A stretch of 64,000 bases of DNA from Hippophae tibetana (GCA_037013495.1 CM072811.1:29225659-29289658), one strand, 5' to 3'; shown: positions 33,698-48,100, counted from the first letter of the stretch. Notes: generated from the sequence alone by a model not told the origin. Numbers and translations are program-made.

Positions 33698-34472
33698 TGT
33701 AGCAAAATGGTTAGGATGATAGCATGGGAAGATATGTCATAAAGATGTATAAATGTTAAGGGTAATGAGTCTTAAATTAATGGGGAATTTCTTTCTATTT
33801 GAGTGACATATATTCAATTTTCATATGGGGGTACTAGTGCTTGTGCAAGGGTTGGGATGTAAAAATACGATCAAAGGAGGCTTAGTTGTTGGTTTCATGA
33901 TTGAGGGATGTAAATGGAGGTTAAAAGCTAATAAGATAGAAAGGAGTGATCATTTTTTTGTACGAATATCAAAGGTGTTTATGGGTGTGAACTTGAGATT
34001 CATAATGAAGTCTAACTTTTACTATGTATCTTAAGTTATTGATTAAAAAAATGAAGAAACAAGAGAAAAAATAAACATGAGAAATGTAAGACTCTAGTAT
34101 CCATTCCATGCACTTGCTTGGACTCAGCCACATGAATAGTTATATGTGTTGAACAAAAAAAAGAATAGTTAAATGTGTTAGTGTATAAAAATAGTATCTC
34201 ACATTGATTAAAAATATAGTAGTGTAGTATTTATAAGTAGTATGAGACTTAACTTCCTTTTAAGTTATTCTTTTAGGATTTGATGACTTATATTGCTTAT
34301 ATACTATACAAAATTTACATGAGTTCTTAGTAGTTTCTACCTTTTACCAAGCCTTAGTCTCTAGATCAAGCATAGAGGTTGAGTACAGGACTTGGCCTAA
34401 TGTTACAGGTAATATTATATGGGTCAAGGCACTTCTTATTGAGTTATATATTACATTTCCTACACCTCTAAC
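33698..34472. other. Intergenic, nothing recognised
   Basis: AT-rich sequence with a few short frames, such as one at 33825-34034, that match nothing known to me. Confidence 0.5.
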
Positions 34473-35290
34473 TGTTGGACATTGTGTTGTGATGTAGTGC
34501 AACACCGCCAGCACATCATAGTATAAACACTCTAATAGATTCTACTAGAGTTTAGAGTAATAATGTGATAGTTTCTTGTATCCACTTAGTAACATATATT
34601 CTATGCTAGTAGTATAAATACTGTATAATACTTCATATCAATGTATCTGAGAATTTATATCTCATTTCTTTATTCAATATTATATGGTATCAAAGTGTAC
34701 ATTTCTTGAGGTTCTAAGGGATTCAACAATGGCTACCACTCCATTGTCTTCCACATGCAACAATGCTAACAATAATGCTTTATCGATTATGGAATATACT
34801 ACACAGTCTTCTTCCTTCTCTTCTTTTTCTTTCATAGAAACATCACCAGTTAATTTGAGCTTTTCCTTCAAGCTTGATAATACAAATTATCTTATTTGGA
34901 GAAATCAAATTCTCCCAGTTATAAATGCATATAGACTTAAGGATATCTTAAATCCTTCAATCTTGCCTCCTTATTAGTTTCTTACTAGAGCTTCGCAAAC
35001 ACATCTAGAATTTACTCAATAGAAATCAATTGAGCAATCTAGTGAAATCTTGGTTTTATTGAACAGTGTCTTTCTTAATGCATTTACATCTACCTTGTGA
35101 AGCAATAGTTGCAAATCAATGGCAAGCACTTGAGCAAGTCTTCTCAACAAACTCTTAAGCAAAAAATATGGATTTAAGACTTGAGTTGTAAACATTGAAA
35201 AAAAGTGATATGAATGTTGAAGCCATACTCTTCGATTGAAATCAATTGTTGATGATATTGTTGTAATTGGTGAAGAGGTTTCCACACATA
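34473..35290 (+). mobile_element. Ty1/copia fragment: LTR, primer site and gag
   Basis: An LTR of about 210 bp starts TGTTGGACATTG at 34473 and ends just before the primer site TGGTATCAAAG at 34685-34695 (initiator tRNA-Met type, as in most plant copia elements). Gag follows from ATG 34729 with the block SFKLDNTNYLIWRNQILPVI, an early stop at 34975, then degraded gag up to about 35280 (NQWQALEQVFS, then LTLKK-like). The rest of the element is missing. Confidence 0.8.
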
Positions 35291-35299
35291 GCAGTGGAT

Positions 35300-36100
35300 A
35301 AAGAAGATTTTAATTTGTATATAAATATAAATGAATCAAAATAAAATGTAAATATAAAATGTAAATTTACAATGAAAGTAAAGAAACAAAAAATTAAGTA
35401 AGATTTAGTCATGTGTTACGTGGTTTTCTTAAGAAAAACTTATCCCCTTATCCGAGTGTTTGAGAACAAAGGAAAAAATACCTCATATGATATAATGATC
35501 AATTAGAAGAGTTTGATCACTACCAAATACTACTCCAACATTTTGAATTTTTATCTGTATTCTATCACACTTAAACCTAAAATTAGAATACGTGTAACAG
35601 AGAAATTACTTTTTGATGAGATGAAGAAATTCCATATAAGAATTGTAACTGCTAATTTCTTACTCTATCTATTCTCTTTTTCACAAGTTCTAAACTTTTT
35701 GAATTATATAACATTATGTCAATTACTACATTCATGTATATGGAGATGTTTATTCCCTTAAATGGCAATCAAATACCATTTTAAATATCGCAAAGTTCAT
35801 TTACAAAAAAATTTAATTTAATTATAGTCTAAATGTAATTAGAAAACCCAAAACCGTTCCTAGAAGACAAACGGTTTTGTTTATATCAATAAGTGATTTT
35901 TGAGACTCAATTTCTCATTAACTTCAATACCATTTTGAGCATTTAAACGTACCATTTCAAAATCATCTTAGAGGAGAACTCAAACTAAATGATATGTGGG
36001 TCTCACTCATAATAATGTCTCAAAATAACATTTCATCATGAGTATTACCCATTTTTCCAACAATTTGTTAGTTTGTTACATGAGACTTGTTTCCCAACAT
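35300..36100 (-). repeat. Diverged LTR-like copy of the 36.2/41.1 kb repeat
   Basis: Segments such as TATTCTATCACACTTAAACC and the TCAATTAGAAGAGTTTGATC neighbourhood align loosely with the LTR pair at 36180-36790 and 41140-41735. This suggests an older solo LTR of the same or a related copia family. Borders were not resolved. Confidence 0.4.
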
Positions 36101-36937
36101 GATTATGCATCGTACTTGAGTAGGGTATTACTTATTATGGTTGTATAAAGGTCACTACAACATGTAATTCATGTAAGGAATATATTACTAGAAAAACAAG
36201 AATTTAACATCATACTTATAAATTAAAACAATGAAAATTACAAAATTGATATAAAGTAAGTAAAGTTGTAAATAACAACGAAAAGGTAAAAGAAATAAAA
36301 ATTAAACAAGGTCGAGACCCATTAAGATAAAAAAATTTCCCTTATATATGTATTTGAGATCAAAAGAAAAAATATCTTTTAAAATACAATAATCAATTAA
36401 TAGTAGTTAAACATCATCAAATATTGCTCTCATAAACTGTTTTGTATCAATACTCTATCACATTAAAGCCTAGATTTATAACTTTTTTTCTTTTTTCTTT
36501 TTTCTTTTTTATATAAACAAATTTGTTGAAGGGAAATGCTACTAATTTTCCTCTTTTCTCTCTTTCAACTATCACTTATTGCAACTAAATATAAAACCAA
36601 AAATATCATTTATATGGAGGAAGTTTAATTGGAGCAAAACTTTTAATGTATTAATTTGCATTTGATCCACTAATTTCAATAACAAAAATTGATGAAATGA
36701 AAAATTGAATAGTCGTGATTCAAAGGGTTTCTCTTAATAAGAAACAAACTTCTTTTTTAAACTTCATTCACCCCATTATCAACAATCCCCGCATAAATGA
36801 AGGAGTTTTTTAAAAAGAAATTTACTCAAATCAATTGGACATGTGGTGGTAGAGTTCAACAATCTAAAACCTGTATAGAATAAGTAAATATTACCCCTTT
36901 ATAAAATATGTTTACTTTAATGCCTTACAGTATACGC

Positions 36938-37301
36938 TAGGAGTGTCCACCGGTCCGGTTTTGGGAAAAAATATTTAACCGGACTGGACCGTTTGATTTA
37001 TAAAACCGTTCAACCCGGTCTGATCCGATTCAGTTTCCGATTTGGTTCAGTTTTTGGACACCTTTAATGAGAAATAATGTGAAAATTTTAATATATTTTA
37101 TTAAACCGGTCCGGTCCGGTTCAATCGGTTTAAAATAGACCGGACCGTATGAAAACGGTTTTAATAAATACAAACCAGATTGGACCGTTTGATTTGTAAA
37201 ACCATTCGGTTCGGTCCGATTTGGTCCAGTTTTACAGTTCGGCCCGATTTGGTCCAGTTTTATGGTTTGGTCTAATCTGGGCCGGTTTATGGATACCCCT
37301 A
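36938..37301. mobile_element. hAT-type MITE, 364 bp, perfect 8 bp target duplication
   Basis: It starts TAGGAGTGTCCACCGGTCC and ends with the reverse complement of TAGGGGTATCCATAAACCGG. GTATACGC flanks it exactly on both sides (36930-36937 and 37302-37309). The inside is made of many CCGGTCC/GGACCGG and ACCGTTTGAT-type repeats in both orientations. The flanking duplication without any mismatch suggests a recent insertion. Confidence 0.92.
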
Positions 37302-37729
37302 GTATACGCAATGTCCTTAAATTATTCTGCATCTTATGTAAACAATGAAATACTTTACATAGGTATCTTTCTTGGTATAATTTAATTCTCACTGCTATGT
37401 TCATTTTGGCTATAATCATATGCTTGATTTTGTGAGAGTTTATAAAGAATTAAGTCTGATACAATTCTCTTTAAAAAGAAACTCCACCTTTCTCTTACAT
37501 AAGTGATCTCTTATTAATAAGAGTAATCCGTAAAAGGTAACCTAAATACTCTTATTGGTATTTTCTTCATAAAAAGAATTGAACCAAATACAATTCTCTT
37601 TAAAAAGTAGCCTCATCTCTCTCTTTCATAAGTGATCTCTTATCAATAAAAGTAATCTACAAAGAGTAACCCATAATAGTCCATTCAAAATTTTCTTCAT
37701 AAGAATCATTAAAAGCCTTAACTTAACAT

Positions 37730-38960
37730 TTACCATACGAATATCATTGTTCTTCATCATAGGAGTGAACTTGAGGGTAAACCCCCATAATAATATCACT
37801 AAGCCTTTATAATTAAATTGTTCCTTTGAACATAAATCTCGGGATCTCTAGCCAAATTTCCTTTATAAATCCTTATCCATTTATGAGCTTTCATTCCCTT
37901 CAATGTTGTCATAACTAACTTTCTATTTTAACCCTTTGGTTAACGGATCTATTATATTATCTTTTGACTTCACATGGTCAACAGATATAACTCCAGTTGA
38001 GAGTAATTACCTAATATTATTATGTCTAAGACATGTAAGTCGAGACTTGTCATTATACATATTGATCTATGCTCTGCCAATAGTCGATTGACTATCATAA
38101 TGGATGTAAATTGCAGGCACATACTTTGTCCATTTAGGAATATCTTCTAAGAAATTGCATACTTGTTTGACCTTTTCACCAAATTTAACCAAAACGATGA
38201 ATTCAGCTTGCACCGTGGATCTAACTATGCACGTCTATTTAGAAGACTTCTATGAAACAATTGTGTCACCCAGTATGAACACATCCACTAGTAGAATTCA
38301 AGTATTTTATATTAGATATTCAATTTGTATCAATGTATCCTTCTAATACAATTGGTCTCGTGTAGTGCAATCCATAGCTATACGTGTATTTTAAGTATCT
38401 AAGAAATCTTGTAATACATTTTCATGATCAGATTCAAGATTTAGTCATATATATACTTATTTTACTTCACATAAGTTATGTAAGTTATGTCTGATCATGT
38501 ACAACTCATTAATTACATAAGACTTCCTATAACTCTAAAATATTAGAGTCAGACACACCATTACATTTATTCTTAAATAGGTATAAATTAACATCTATTA
38601 GCGCTCTAACAATTCTAAAAGCACAATTGCTTAAGTATCTTTTCAACATAATAGCATTGACTTAAAATGAGAACACTTGATATCCTTTATATCTTAATTT
38701 ACATAATTACATAAGAGAATCTTATGTCTTTCATATCAAAACTTAAATTTAACATAGTCTTAGTAAATTTGATCATTGATCACTATTAACCACAATTAAT
38801 ATGTCATCTACATAAAACACAAGATTATGATATAATCATCTTCAGTGTCATTGACATAACTATCTTGGTCTTGATTATCTTCATTTATACTCTCACGTGC
38901 AAGAATATGATGTGCATATCCATTAAAAATCCAAATTTGAAAATTCTCAAGCACAAGCCT
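37730..38960 (-). pseudogene. Copia RT-RNase H remnant
   Basis: On the minus strand the RT signature VFYVDDILIV is readable near 38795-38820. Then come FIVLVKFGEKVKQVCNFLED, IPKWTKYVPAIYIHYDSQST (about 38190-38080), VISVDHVKSKDN and DPLTKGLK (about 37990-37930), the conserved end of copia RNase H. Several stops and frameshifts are present. Confidence 0.8.
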
Positions 38961-39059
38961 ATTAAAGTTCTTTCAAATCTCCAACACATATAATTCTTTG
39001 TTTAAAGTTAAGTTTTTCCACATGTTATCTTTTTGAATCACTTTGCATAACCCTGAATC

Positions 39060-39190
39060 ATAAAAGTAGGAAAATTTATCATGTACAACTTCCCCTAATT
39101 TTCAATTAGTTTGAAGGAAGCAAATAACTTATCATCTGAGCATACATGATTAGTAGCTCCAATAACTATCCATCACTCTTTCAAATTAAA
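39060..39190 (-). pseudogene. Copia gag-pre-integrase/protease-region scrap
   Basis: The minus strand reads WIVIGATNHVCSDDKLFASF, aligning with the copia protease block W..DSGAT.H. The catalytic DSG is changed to VIG. Only about 150 bp separate this from the first RT-like sequence (near 38940), so integrase has been deleted. Confidence 0.65.
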
Positions 39191-42116
39191 CTTGTCCAAA
39201 TTAACTTCAAAGACAATTGTCAATCAATTCATATTTAAATAACAATGTTATCTATCACATTCATTCTTATCTTAAAATCAAATTAATAATTTTAAATGCA
39301 ACGATATTTGAAAGGAATCAAAATTAAATTTCAAAATAAGAAAATAATTTTGACAATTTAATTAATTCAGTTTAAAAATTAACTTTTTAACAACAAAAAT
39401 TTAACTTTCTTGAAAAATAGTTTTGATTTGTAATTCAACATATATGAAACGCAATAATATATAAATTATAAAATTAAGTGCTTCAAAATTAGTAAATATA
39501 AAATTCACCACTTTTTTTATTTCGAAAATAAATTATTTCGAAAATAAATTATTTCCTAAATATCCACTTATTATGTGTACTAAGAAATTAACAAATACAT
39601 AATTTGCTATTTCTCAAATACTAAATAGTCATCTTTAATAAAAACAAAAATTCACTAATTTTCATAAATACAAAATTTACTTATTTCAAATCTCCAAATT
39701 AAACAATTTATCAAATACAAAATTTTACTATATTATAAATACGAGTTCACTTTTTTGATAGAATAAAAATCCAACAAATTTGTTATTTGTGAAACATCAA
39801 CAATTCATAAATTATAAATTCACTGTTTCACCAATTGCGAAATTATAATATTTTCTTAATTGTGAAATCATTCGGAAACAAATTTCTAAAATTTTTCGAC
39901 ATCTTAAGATTGAAATTCATTTTTATCACAACCCCAAAATAACTTGCAATGGTCATTCCACAGTTGTAAACTGGTCAAACTATATTTTGTAATACTGGAA
40001 CAGTTTGAACAGCTTCAATTCCATAATTGATTTCTTCTAATGAACTTGGAAGCAAAAAATAAACGTCAGAGCACATAGTTATTGAGTTAATTAGAAAACC
40101 AATTTGCTTGCTACTTTAACACAAAAATAAGAATTAGCCAAGAAACCAAATTTATAATCTGCAGAAACATTAGCTCACATTTCCAAGTTCATATAGCAAT
40201 CACAATATATTGCACCAAATAATAAATGAACTCAGTTAGAAGGAAACATCAAAATGATCATACCATCACACAATCCGTCTTTCAGACTTCGCTAATTTCA
40301 AAATCAAAATGTTTTGACAATTACAAAATCACAATATTTTATCGATTACGAAACACCATTTTATAAAATAATGATTCTTTAATAAAATAAATTTATGAAA
40401 GTTTTGACCAAAATCCACTTTAGCAACAGATACAATTGACCTCAAAAGATTAATTATCGTAGATAATATAATGGCAACATATCAAACTTGATAACTTTTA
40501 GAAAACCATGACGTATGGACTCCAGTAGTTAAAAAGTCGGTAAAACAACCACATGTGTATTAATTATGACATCAATTACTTATTATTTAATCAAGAGAAG
40601 ATCTCGATAAATCTAAAACCCTGCCATAATAATCTCAACTTTCAAGTTTGACTTCGCCAAACAAAACGATATTCATTAAACCATATATCCAGCACAGAAG
40701 CATAAATCTAGATAGCTGAACCAAAACTTTCCAGTTAGGGAGGGAAAAAAAAAAGTTGAGATAAAGAAGGGCTTGCTGGATAAAGATTAAAAGTAACAGA
40801 GCAATAAAATCTATTGCAGCAACCAAAAAACTGGAAACTGCAGAAAAGTTGAAAAACTAGACCAGTCAGATATAAGATAATAATAATCAATATTGAACGA
40901 TAAGTTGTAATGGACAGGTTAGTACCAAAACAAAACAGTAAGTAATTAGCCCAGCAGACGAAAAATTGTGAAAAAAAATAAAGCAAAAACTTGAAACAAT
41001 ATTGACAGTATAAAATTGTTGTAATTGAAATTAACTAATAGTAGTACTAGAATAAAGAAGAAAAGAATGGGGGAAAAGAAAAACCATGTTTGTCCAGGAA
41101 ACGTAATGTCAAAGTTCATCTTAAGATCGATGAAATATATTACTAGAAAAACAGGAATTTAACATCATAGGTATGAAATAAAACAATGAAAATTATAGAA
41201 TTATATAAAGTAAACAGAGTTGTAAATTAAAACAAAAAGTTTAAAGAAATAAAAATTAAACGAGAATTGAGGCCCACATTACATAGCATCCTTAAGATAA
41301 ATTTCACACGGATTTCTGAGATCAAAAGAAAATATACCTCTCAAAATACAACGATCAACTTATAGTATTTGAACACCATCAAATATTACTCCAACCAACT
41401 GTTTTGTATCAGTACTCTATTACACTAAAACTTAATTCTAAAATAATTTTTTGGATAAAACGAATTTGTTGAAGGGAATGGCTGCTGATATTCCTCTTCT
41501 TTCAACTAATGCTCATTCCAACTAAATATAGAGCCAAGTATATCATTTATGTGGAGGACGTTTAATTGGAGCAAAAATTTTAATGTATTAATTAGCTTTT
41601 GATCTGCCAATTTCAATAAACAAAACTGATGAAATGATTAATTGAATAATCATGATTCAAACGGTTTCACTCAATGAGAAACAAATTTTTTTTTTTTCAA
41701 TTCATACCCCACTTTCCAACAATTCAGTGAGTTGCTTTCCTAATGAAAATATCAGAGATGCAATTCAGTTTTCGTTGCTTAGCATTGTTTGGCTTTCCAC
41801 TGGTTTTAAGCTCTTGCTAGAATTCGTTTATAATGTTCTGTCAAGATCAAAGAACCTGTTTGGGAAGCCTTACTCTATAGTATAACTTTCCAATTAGAAG
41901 CATAAAGAGACCACACTAGCAGGAATGAAATTCATTGCAGCCATAGCTGATACAAAGGCAATCTTTTAAATGAAAATAAGTGCTTCGTAAAACTCTCATA
42001 AAAGACTAAGAACATGGATTTGCATTCAATTTTGAGGTTGGGAGAAGCATAAACAGGATTAGGGAACAAATGTGTGATGTAAACTCACTTTTAAATTTAA
42101 AAGTTAATTTATAGAG

Positions 42117-45100
42117 TTAAACTGGGGGAGGTGGTAGGTCTAGTAGAAGCCAAAATCCAACACAATCATCGGAATCTAAGTCCTCCTGAATGGCTAGGAA
42201 ATGCAAACCTCCAGAGGCCCTCTTGGCCTCTTCCCAAGCTTGGGCTTCATTTGTTGTTACAGCATTTCTCTTATAGGTGGCATAAATATACCGGGTTGAA
42301 ATTCCAACAGAAAGAATCAGGCAAGCCCTTGAAACATCAACTTCTATAGAACAGACTTCTAATCCATTCATCCAAGCTGTGCATAGTAGTACATACAACC
42401 TAGTTGTTACGATCAATATATATAGCAACAGAAACAGAAATAGAAATGCAATCAACTACTAACAGTTTTTAGAATTCCTCTTATGAGTTCTCGCTTAATC
42501 TAACTTCAAATTCTACCAGCTAAATCACCATACTTATGTCCTAATCAGAATCACCGAATAATGTAGCTGCTGTCTTTTATTAGTTGATATGCAGATACGC
42601 CTGCTTAATCAAATTTACAAGATTAGTAGGTGGAGTTCACAAATTGGTTACACTTAGACATAACAATTACCTAGTACATGATCTCTGTTAGCAATATGCA
42701 TCCTCTATCAAAACCAGCATAAGTATTTTTCTGTTGATCAGGATTCAGGTACGTTTAAATTCCCATTGATGAGGATGTATGGTAAATCAATTTTGAGCTA
42801 GGTAGATGGTGATACGTGATGCAAATCCATACGGGATGCTTGATTATCATTTGTAGATGATCAAAAATCAAAGGTTGGAATAAGAGCATTGCATATTAAA
42901 ATTTGAATGAGTTCTAAGAGATCTCGATCGATCAATCAAGCCAAAAGGTCAATCAATCGAACAAGGTGGATCGATCGATTTTGTTTGTGCTTCGCTTGAG
43001 GAGTTTCTGTCGAATTTTGATTCCCAATTTTAATGGCTCGATCGATCGAGCTTGCAAATTTTTTCAAGAAAAAGACAAGAATGGGCACGGGAATTAGCAC
43101 AAGGAGACTTGAACTTAATAAGCATCTTGATAAATGACGACGGAGGCCTGTACAAGCACAAACTTGTGCCTTACAATCAATAAAGTGAGACCTTATGAGC
43201 ATTTAGAAATTTTAAACAGAAAAGAAAGGCAAGGGAGAATTGGACTTAACTCCTTTGAAAGTGGGAAAAGAAACTTGACATTCTTGAGCAACTTTTTGGA
43301 TTTAAGCTTCTATAAGGTATTATTCTCTCCTTCTCAATCCATTGTAAACATTAGAATCTAAGTATATCTCTATTGGAGGAATGTGAGACTTAGAAGAATT
43401 CTTAGGGCTAAAATGATAATTGTATGATAAATAGAGTAGATGGTTGTATTGTTACTGAGTAGCATAGGTTGTAATTCTCTTTAATTCCTAATGGAAAATT
43501 GTTTGGGCGCTTGGATTATGGATATAAGTTCCATAGTTTTAGAGAATAACCATGTTAAATCTTGTGTGTTCATCTATTGTTTCTTGCTCATTATTTTTTG
43601 GAAAAATTATCCTAAAGGTCACTTTATCCGTCATTTGGACACTGATTATTTAACTTTTGCAAGGAACACATAAGTCACTTGATTTTTAAAATGTTATTAA
43701 AGTGTATTTTTTTATGTGACTAAAGTGTTACAACTTTAAAAATCAACTGACTTATATGTCCCTCACACAAGTTATGTGACCTAAGTGTCCTCATGACACA
43801 AGCAAAGTGACTTAAAGAATTGGACATCCTTATTTTTCTTTATCGATTAATTGGTGTGGCTATGTGTATTTGGTTCTTTTGGTTTGGTTTCCATTTGGTT
43901 CTTCGTTTATTTATTGTTTGCTTAGGTAATAACCGATTTATGAGATAACTCCGTTGTTGGGCGAAACCAAACCCTCACACAATAGCATCGTATCAAAGCT
44001 CAAGACTTCAGCTTGGGTGGTCAGTGTATTGTTAAATTCCACAATTTGTTGTCGGTAGCTGTTTTGTGAAGGTTGTTGAAAATTTGTTTAAAAACACTTC
44101 CAGAATACTCAATTATGAGTAAATTTGAGATAGATAGATAGAATGGTTCCAATAACTTCCACGTATAAAAGGCAAAGATGAAGAACATTTTGGTTCAACA
44201 AAAGATAACGCAAGTCTTGGGAAGTGATCCAGAGTTTCTGGACACCGATTATCAAATGAGGTGATGTTTGGTTGGAGGGAATAGAAAGGAATCAGAATTG
44301 ATTCCTTAAATTTTGTGTGTTTGGTTGGGCGGAATTGGGGGACGGAATAGAATCGATTACTAAAGAAGAAGGAATCATCATTCCATTTCCATCTAAACTT
44401 TTTTTCCAATTTTACCCTCACCCCAAATATAACCCTAAACTCAAATCCCAAATGCCAAAAACCAAAACCCAAACCCTAGACCCTAAAACCTAAACTCTAA
44501 ATCTCAAAATCCTAAACCCTAAAACCTAAATCCCTAAACCCTAAACCTTAAATCCCAAAACCCTAAATCCCAAAACCCTAAACCCTAAATCCCTAAACCC
44601 TAAACACTAAACCTCTAAACTTCAAATCTTAAATCCTAAACCCCAAATTCCAAATCCTAAAACCCTAAACCCTAAATCCAAAATCCCAAATTCTAAAACC
44701 CTAAACCCTTTTTAGAAAAATAATAATTTTAACCCTAAACCTTAACCCACAAATATAACCCTAAACCCCAAATCCTAAATCCCTAAACTCTAAATCCGAA
44801 ATCCAAAACCCCAAAACACTAAACCCTATTTAGAAAAATAATAATTTAATAATATATTTCTTTTTAATTAAGTAATAATTATTTAAAAAAATAATGATTT
44901 CAATAATGTATTTTGTTTGACGAAAAAATAGTAATTAAATGACATTATTTGAACTTTACTGAATGTAGGGGTATTAAGGTAATTTACAGTTTTTTTCATT
45001 CTATTCTAGTGGTCAAACCAAACAACATTGTTTCCTTTCCATTCCATTCTGATTCCATTCCACGAATCAAACACCACCTGAAGGAATTGGAAGCGACCAT

Positions 45101-48100
45101 TTTACCTCCATTTATTTACGCTTGCATGATGATATTATTCGTGATCGAACCACCAAGGGTATATAAAAGAGGTTAGTTAAGATTTATACTTAGACTTTGT
45201 CTCAGAAATTCCATTTGAAAGAACAATTATTCAATTTCAAGATGGATATATCAAAGGGCTTAGAATCTAATCTTTTGGAGTTTCAAAGGATTGCTAGTGA
45301 CTTGGTCAATATTAAAGGTCTTGGTGATAAGGATCTTGTACATCTCTTATTGCATAATCTATCAAAGTAGTTTCGTGAGGCAAAGATGGGGCTAAGTATA
45401 GAAGAGATAGAATCTTTTTGGAACAAGTGATCTCTCACTTGAGAACATGAGAGTTGGAGTTGAAAACAAAAGGTCTATATCTTAGTTGTAATGATAGAGG
45501 TGATGCATTGTTTACCTGTGGTCAGGGAAGTGATAGAAGAGTAGAGCTGAATGCTAAAGTTCACTCTCAGACTAAGTCGCAAGGAGTAAAGAGGAATGTA
45601 AGGTGTTATCATAGAAGAGATTGCTCGAAAAGGGTAAGATACGAGACAGAAGCGTCAAGCAATGGAAGAACTATAATGGTGGATGAGGGGACAAGTTATG
45701 AGTATGTCAAAGCACTTGCAATTTCGGTGGATGGTGGTGATAATGGCACATGGGTATTGGACTTGGGGTGTTCATTCCATATTACACCTCATAAGGGTTA
45801 GTTTGTTGAGAACAAATCATTGGATGTTGGTGTTGTGAATACGGGGGATAATCATCCTTGTGAAGTTGTTGGCATTGGCATGGTAAGTCTTTGACTTAAT
45901 AATGATTTGGCGTTCATTCTTAGGGATGTGAGACATCCAAAGTAGAAGAATTTGATCTCTTAGAATATGTTGGATAGCATGGATTTAGTTTCAAAGGCAA
46001 ACACGATCAAATTAAGGCATGCAAGGGCTCATTGGTAAATTTTTGCAATAAGCAAAGAAACAGATTATATATTCTTAGCGGTGTTACGAAGAATGAAGAT
46101 GCTATAGGGACTCACACTAAAGTGATCATGAACTAGTAGCACAACAGGTTAGGCTACATTAGTACTTGATGATTGAAGGAACTAGACAAAAGGAAATCTC
46201 TTGGTGACGGGTTGATTAACCGAATGATTTTATGTGATCATTTTAAAATTAGCAATGACAAGAAAATGTCATATTTTCTTTTGCAAGGCATAAGGGAGAT
46301 AGCATATTAGAATATGTGCATATAGACTTACATGGATCAAAGGAGATACTGTCAACTGGTGGTGCCAAGTATATTCTTTCTATTGTTGATGACTACTCTA
46401 GAAAGTTTTGGGTATATTTATTGAAAAATAGAGATGAAGCTTTAGAGAATTTTGAAGAGTAAAAATTCTTATTGAGAACCAAACTAAGATTAAAGTAAAG
46501 AACCTTATAACTAAATGTGGTTTGGAGTTATGTGGTAAAGCATTCGTTGGACTATGTAGAAAGAATGGTATTATCAGGCAAATGTTTGTTCCTACGATTC
46601 CTCAGCAGTTTAGGTTGGTAAGAAGGTTAACAATGACTTTTCTAAAAAGAGTTAAAGAGTGTATGTTTTCTGGTACCAACTTACCCCTAAGATTTTGGGG
46701 TGAAGCTATTTCTACAGTTGGATATCTTATTAATAGGTGTCTGTCAGTACCTCTTGACTTCAAAGCACTCGAAGAAGTGTGGATTGGATGTCCTATGAAA
46801 TACGACCATCTGAGAGTATTTGGTTGTGTTGCTAACGCATGGGTTATGTGTGGGAAGTTGGAGAAGAGGGTATTGAAATGTATGTTCTTAGGTTATCCAA
46901 GTGGTGTTAATGGTTACAAGCTCTAATTTGATGATATTAAGAAGTGCATCATCAATAGGAATGTAATATTTGACAATGATGTGATGTTCACACAAATCGA
47001 TTCCAAGGATTCTATTAGCTCACCAAATTTGATCAGACAAGTTTCTAGTGAGGTGGAGTGGTTGGAATGTGTACAAAGAAATTCGATGAAGAAGCAGAAA
47101 TAATCGTAATAGAGACTTGATAGCAAAGAACATTTCTTAAAGAAAAGAATACATAGATAGTGATCAACACTACACCAGCTGAGCCATCTGAGCTAGTTAG
47201 TGAATGCTCTACAGCGAGAAATCGAATTCGTTGTGACAACGGGGCTCCTTAGAGGTTAGACCTTTCCTATGCATTATGTGCGAAGTCAGTGATTTCTAGA
47301 GATGCTATGAATAGGGAGGATATCCACATATAACATAAGGCCATAGATGATAAAATGAGTTCTTTGTATGATGACGAAACACGAGTATAAGTTCTTAAAC
47401 ATACAATAAATAGTGAAGACTATTGGGAGAGCATGTTTAAAGATGGTGTACCTAAGCTTGATTTGACGGGAAACGAGGCCACTATTAGTGAAACGAAGTT
47501 TGCACAACAAAAAGGTATCATGTTTCAACACTTTGCTTGTTTATTGCATTATCTTCTATTACTGTTGATGTGAATGTGGAGATAGTAAATTTTTTGGATG
47601 CACTTGACCTAAGAAACTTAGGATATGCAATGAGTATAGTTTTAATGTACTTTGAAGATACGGTTGGAGTTGGTCATATGTGTGGTCAACTTGTTTGTGT
47701 GAAGTTTGATATGTTGGGTTGTGTGGTTTTGAACTCCATGAATATATTTGATTCAAAGAGTCATGAGATCATGGTACAATCAGTTGAGACTTGGTATTCT
47801 ACCATGGTATGTATTACCGGATTAGTGGATATGAATGAAGCTTCATAGTTGATGTGTTTGATTTGCAAGGCTAATAAAGAATACTTTGAGGCAGAGTTAG
47901 TGATAAATCACATGTTTGAAGACTCAACAGATATTCATATTCAACTTGCTACTTTAGGTGGATGGCGTTACTCGATAGAGGTGACAACTTATTCATGGTA
48001 GTTAAAAGGTGGTAGAGGACCCACGCATTGGATTATCCAAGGATTAGCATCAAAGTGGAGAATTTTGATATGTGATACAAATCCATGTGGGATGCTTGAT

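Larger units (their letters stand above)
36180..41735 (-). mobile_element. Decayed minus-strand Ty1/copia element with two related direct repeats as LTRs
   Basis: Direct repeats at about 36180-36790 and 41140-41735 share long stretches (TATTACTAGAAAAACA near one end, GTTTAATTGGAGCAAAA near the other). Between them, pol remnants run right to left on the minus strand: protease region, RT and RNase H. The integrase has been lost, and the 36938-37301 hAT element is nested inside. 39200-41140 is AT-rich with no readable gag. No clear primer site was found beside the right-hand repeat. Confidence 0.6.

Noticed and set aside
42117..42455. Stand-alone 112-residue protein gene
   Set aside because: The last 86 residues are the C-terminal exon of ATAB2 in phase with exon 4; the upstream 26 residues are intron sequence.
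44412..44836. True telomere or chromosome end
   Set aside because: The CCCTAAA units are drifted and lie within a bounded element in a gene intron.
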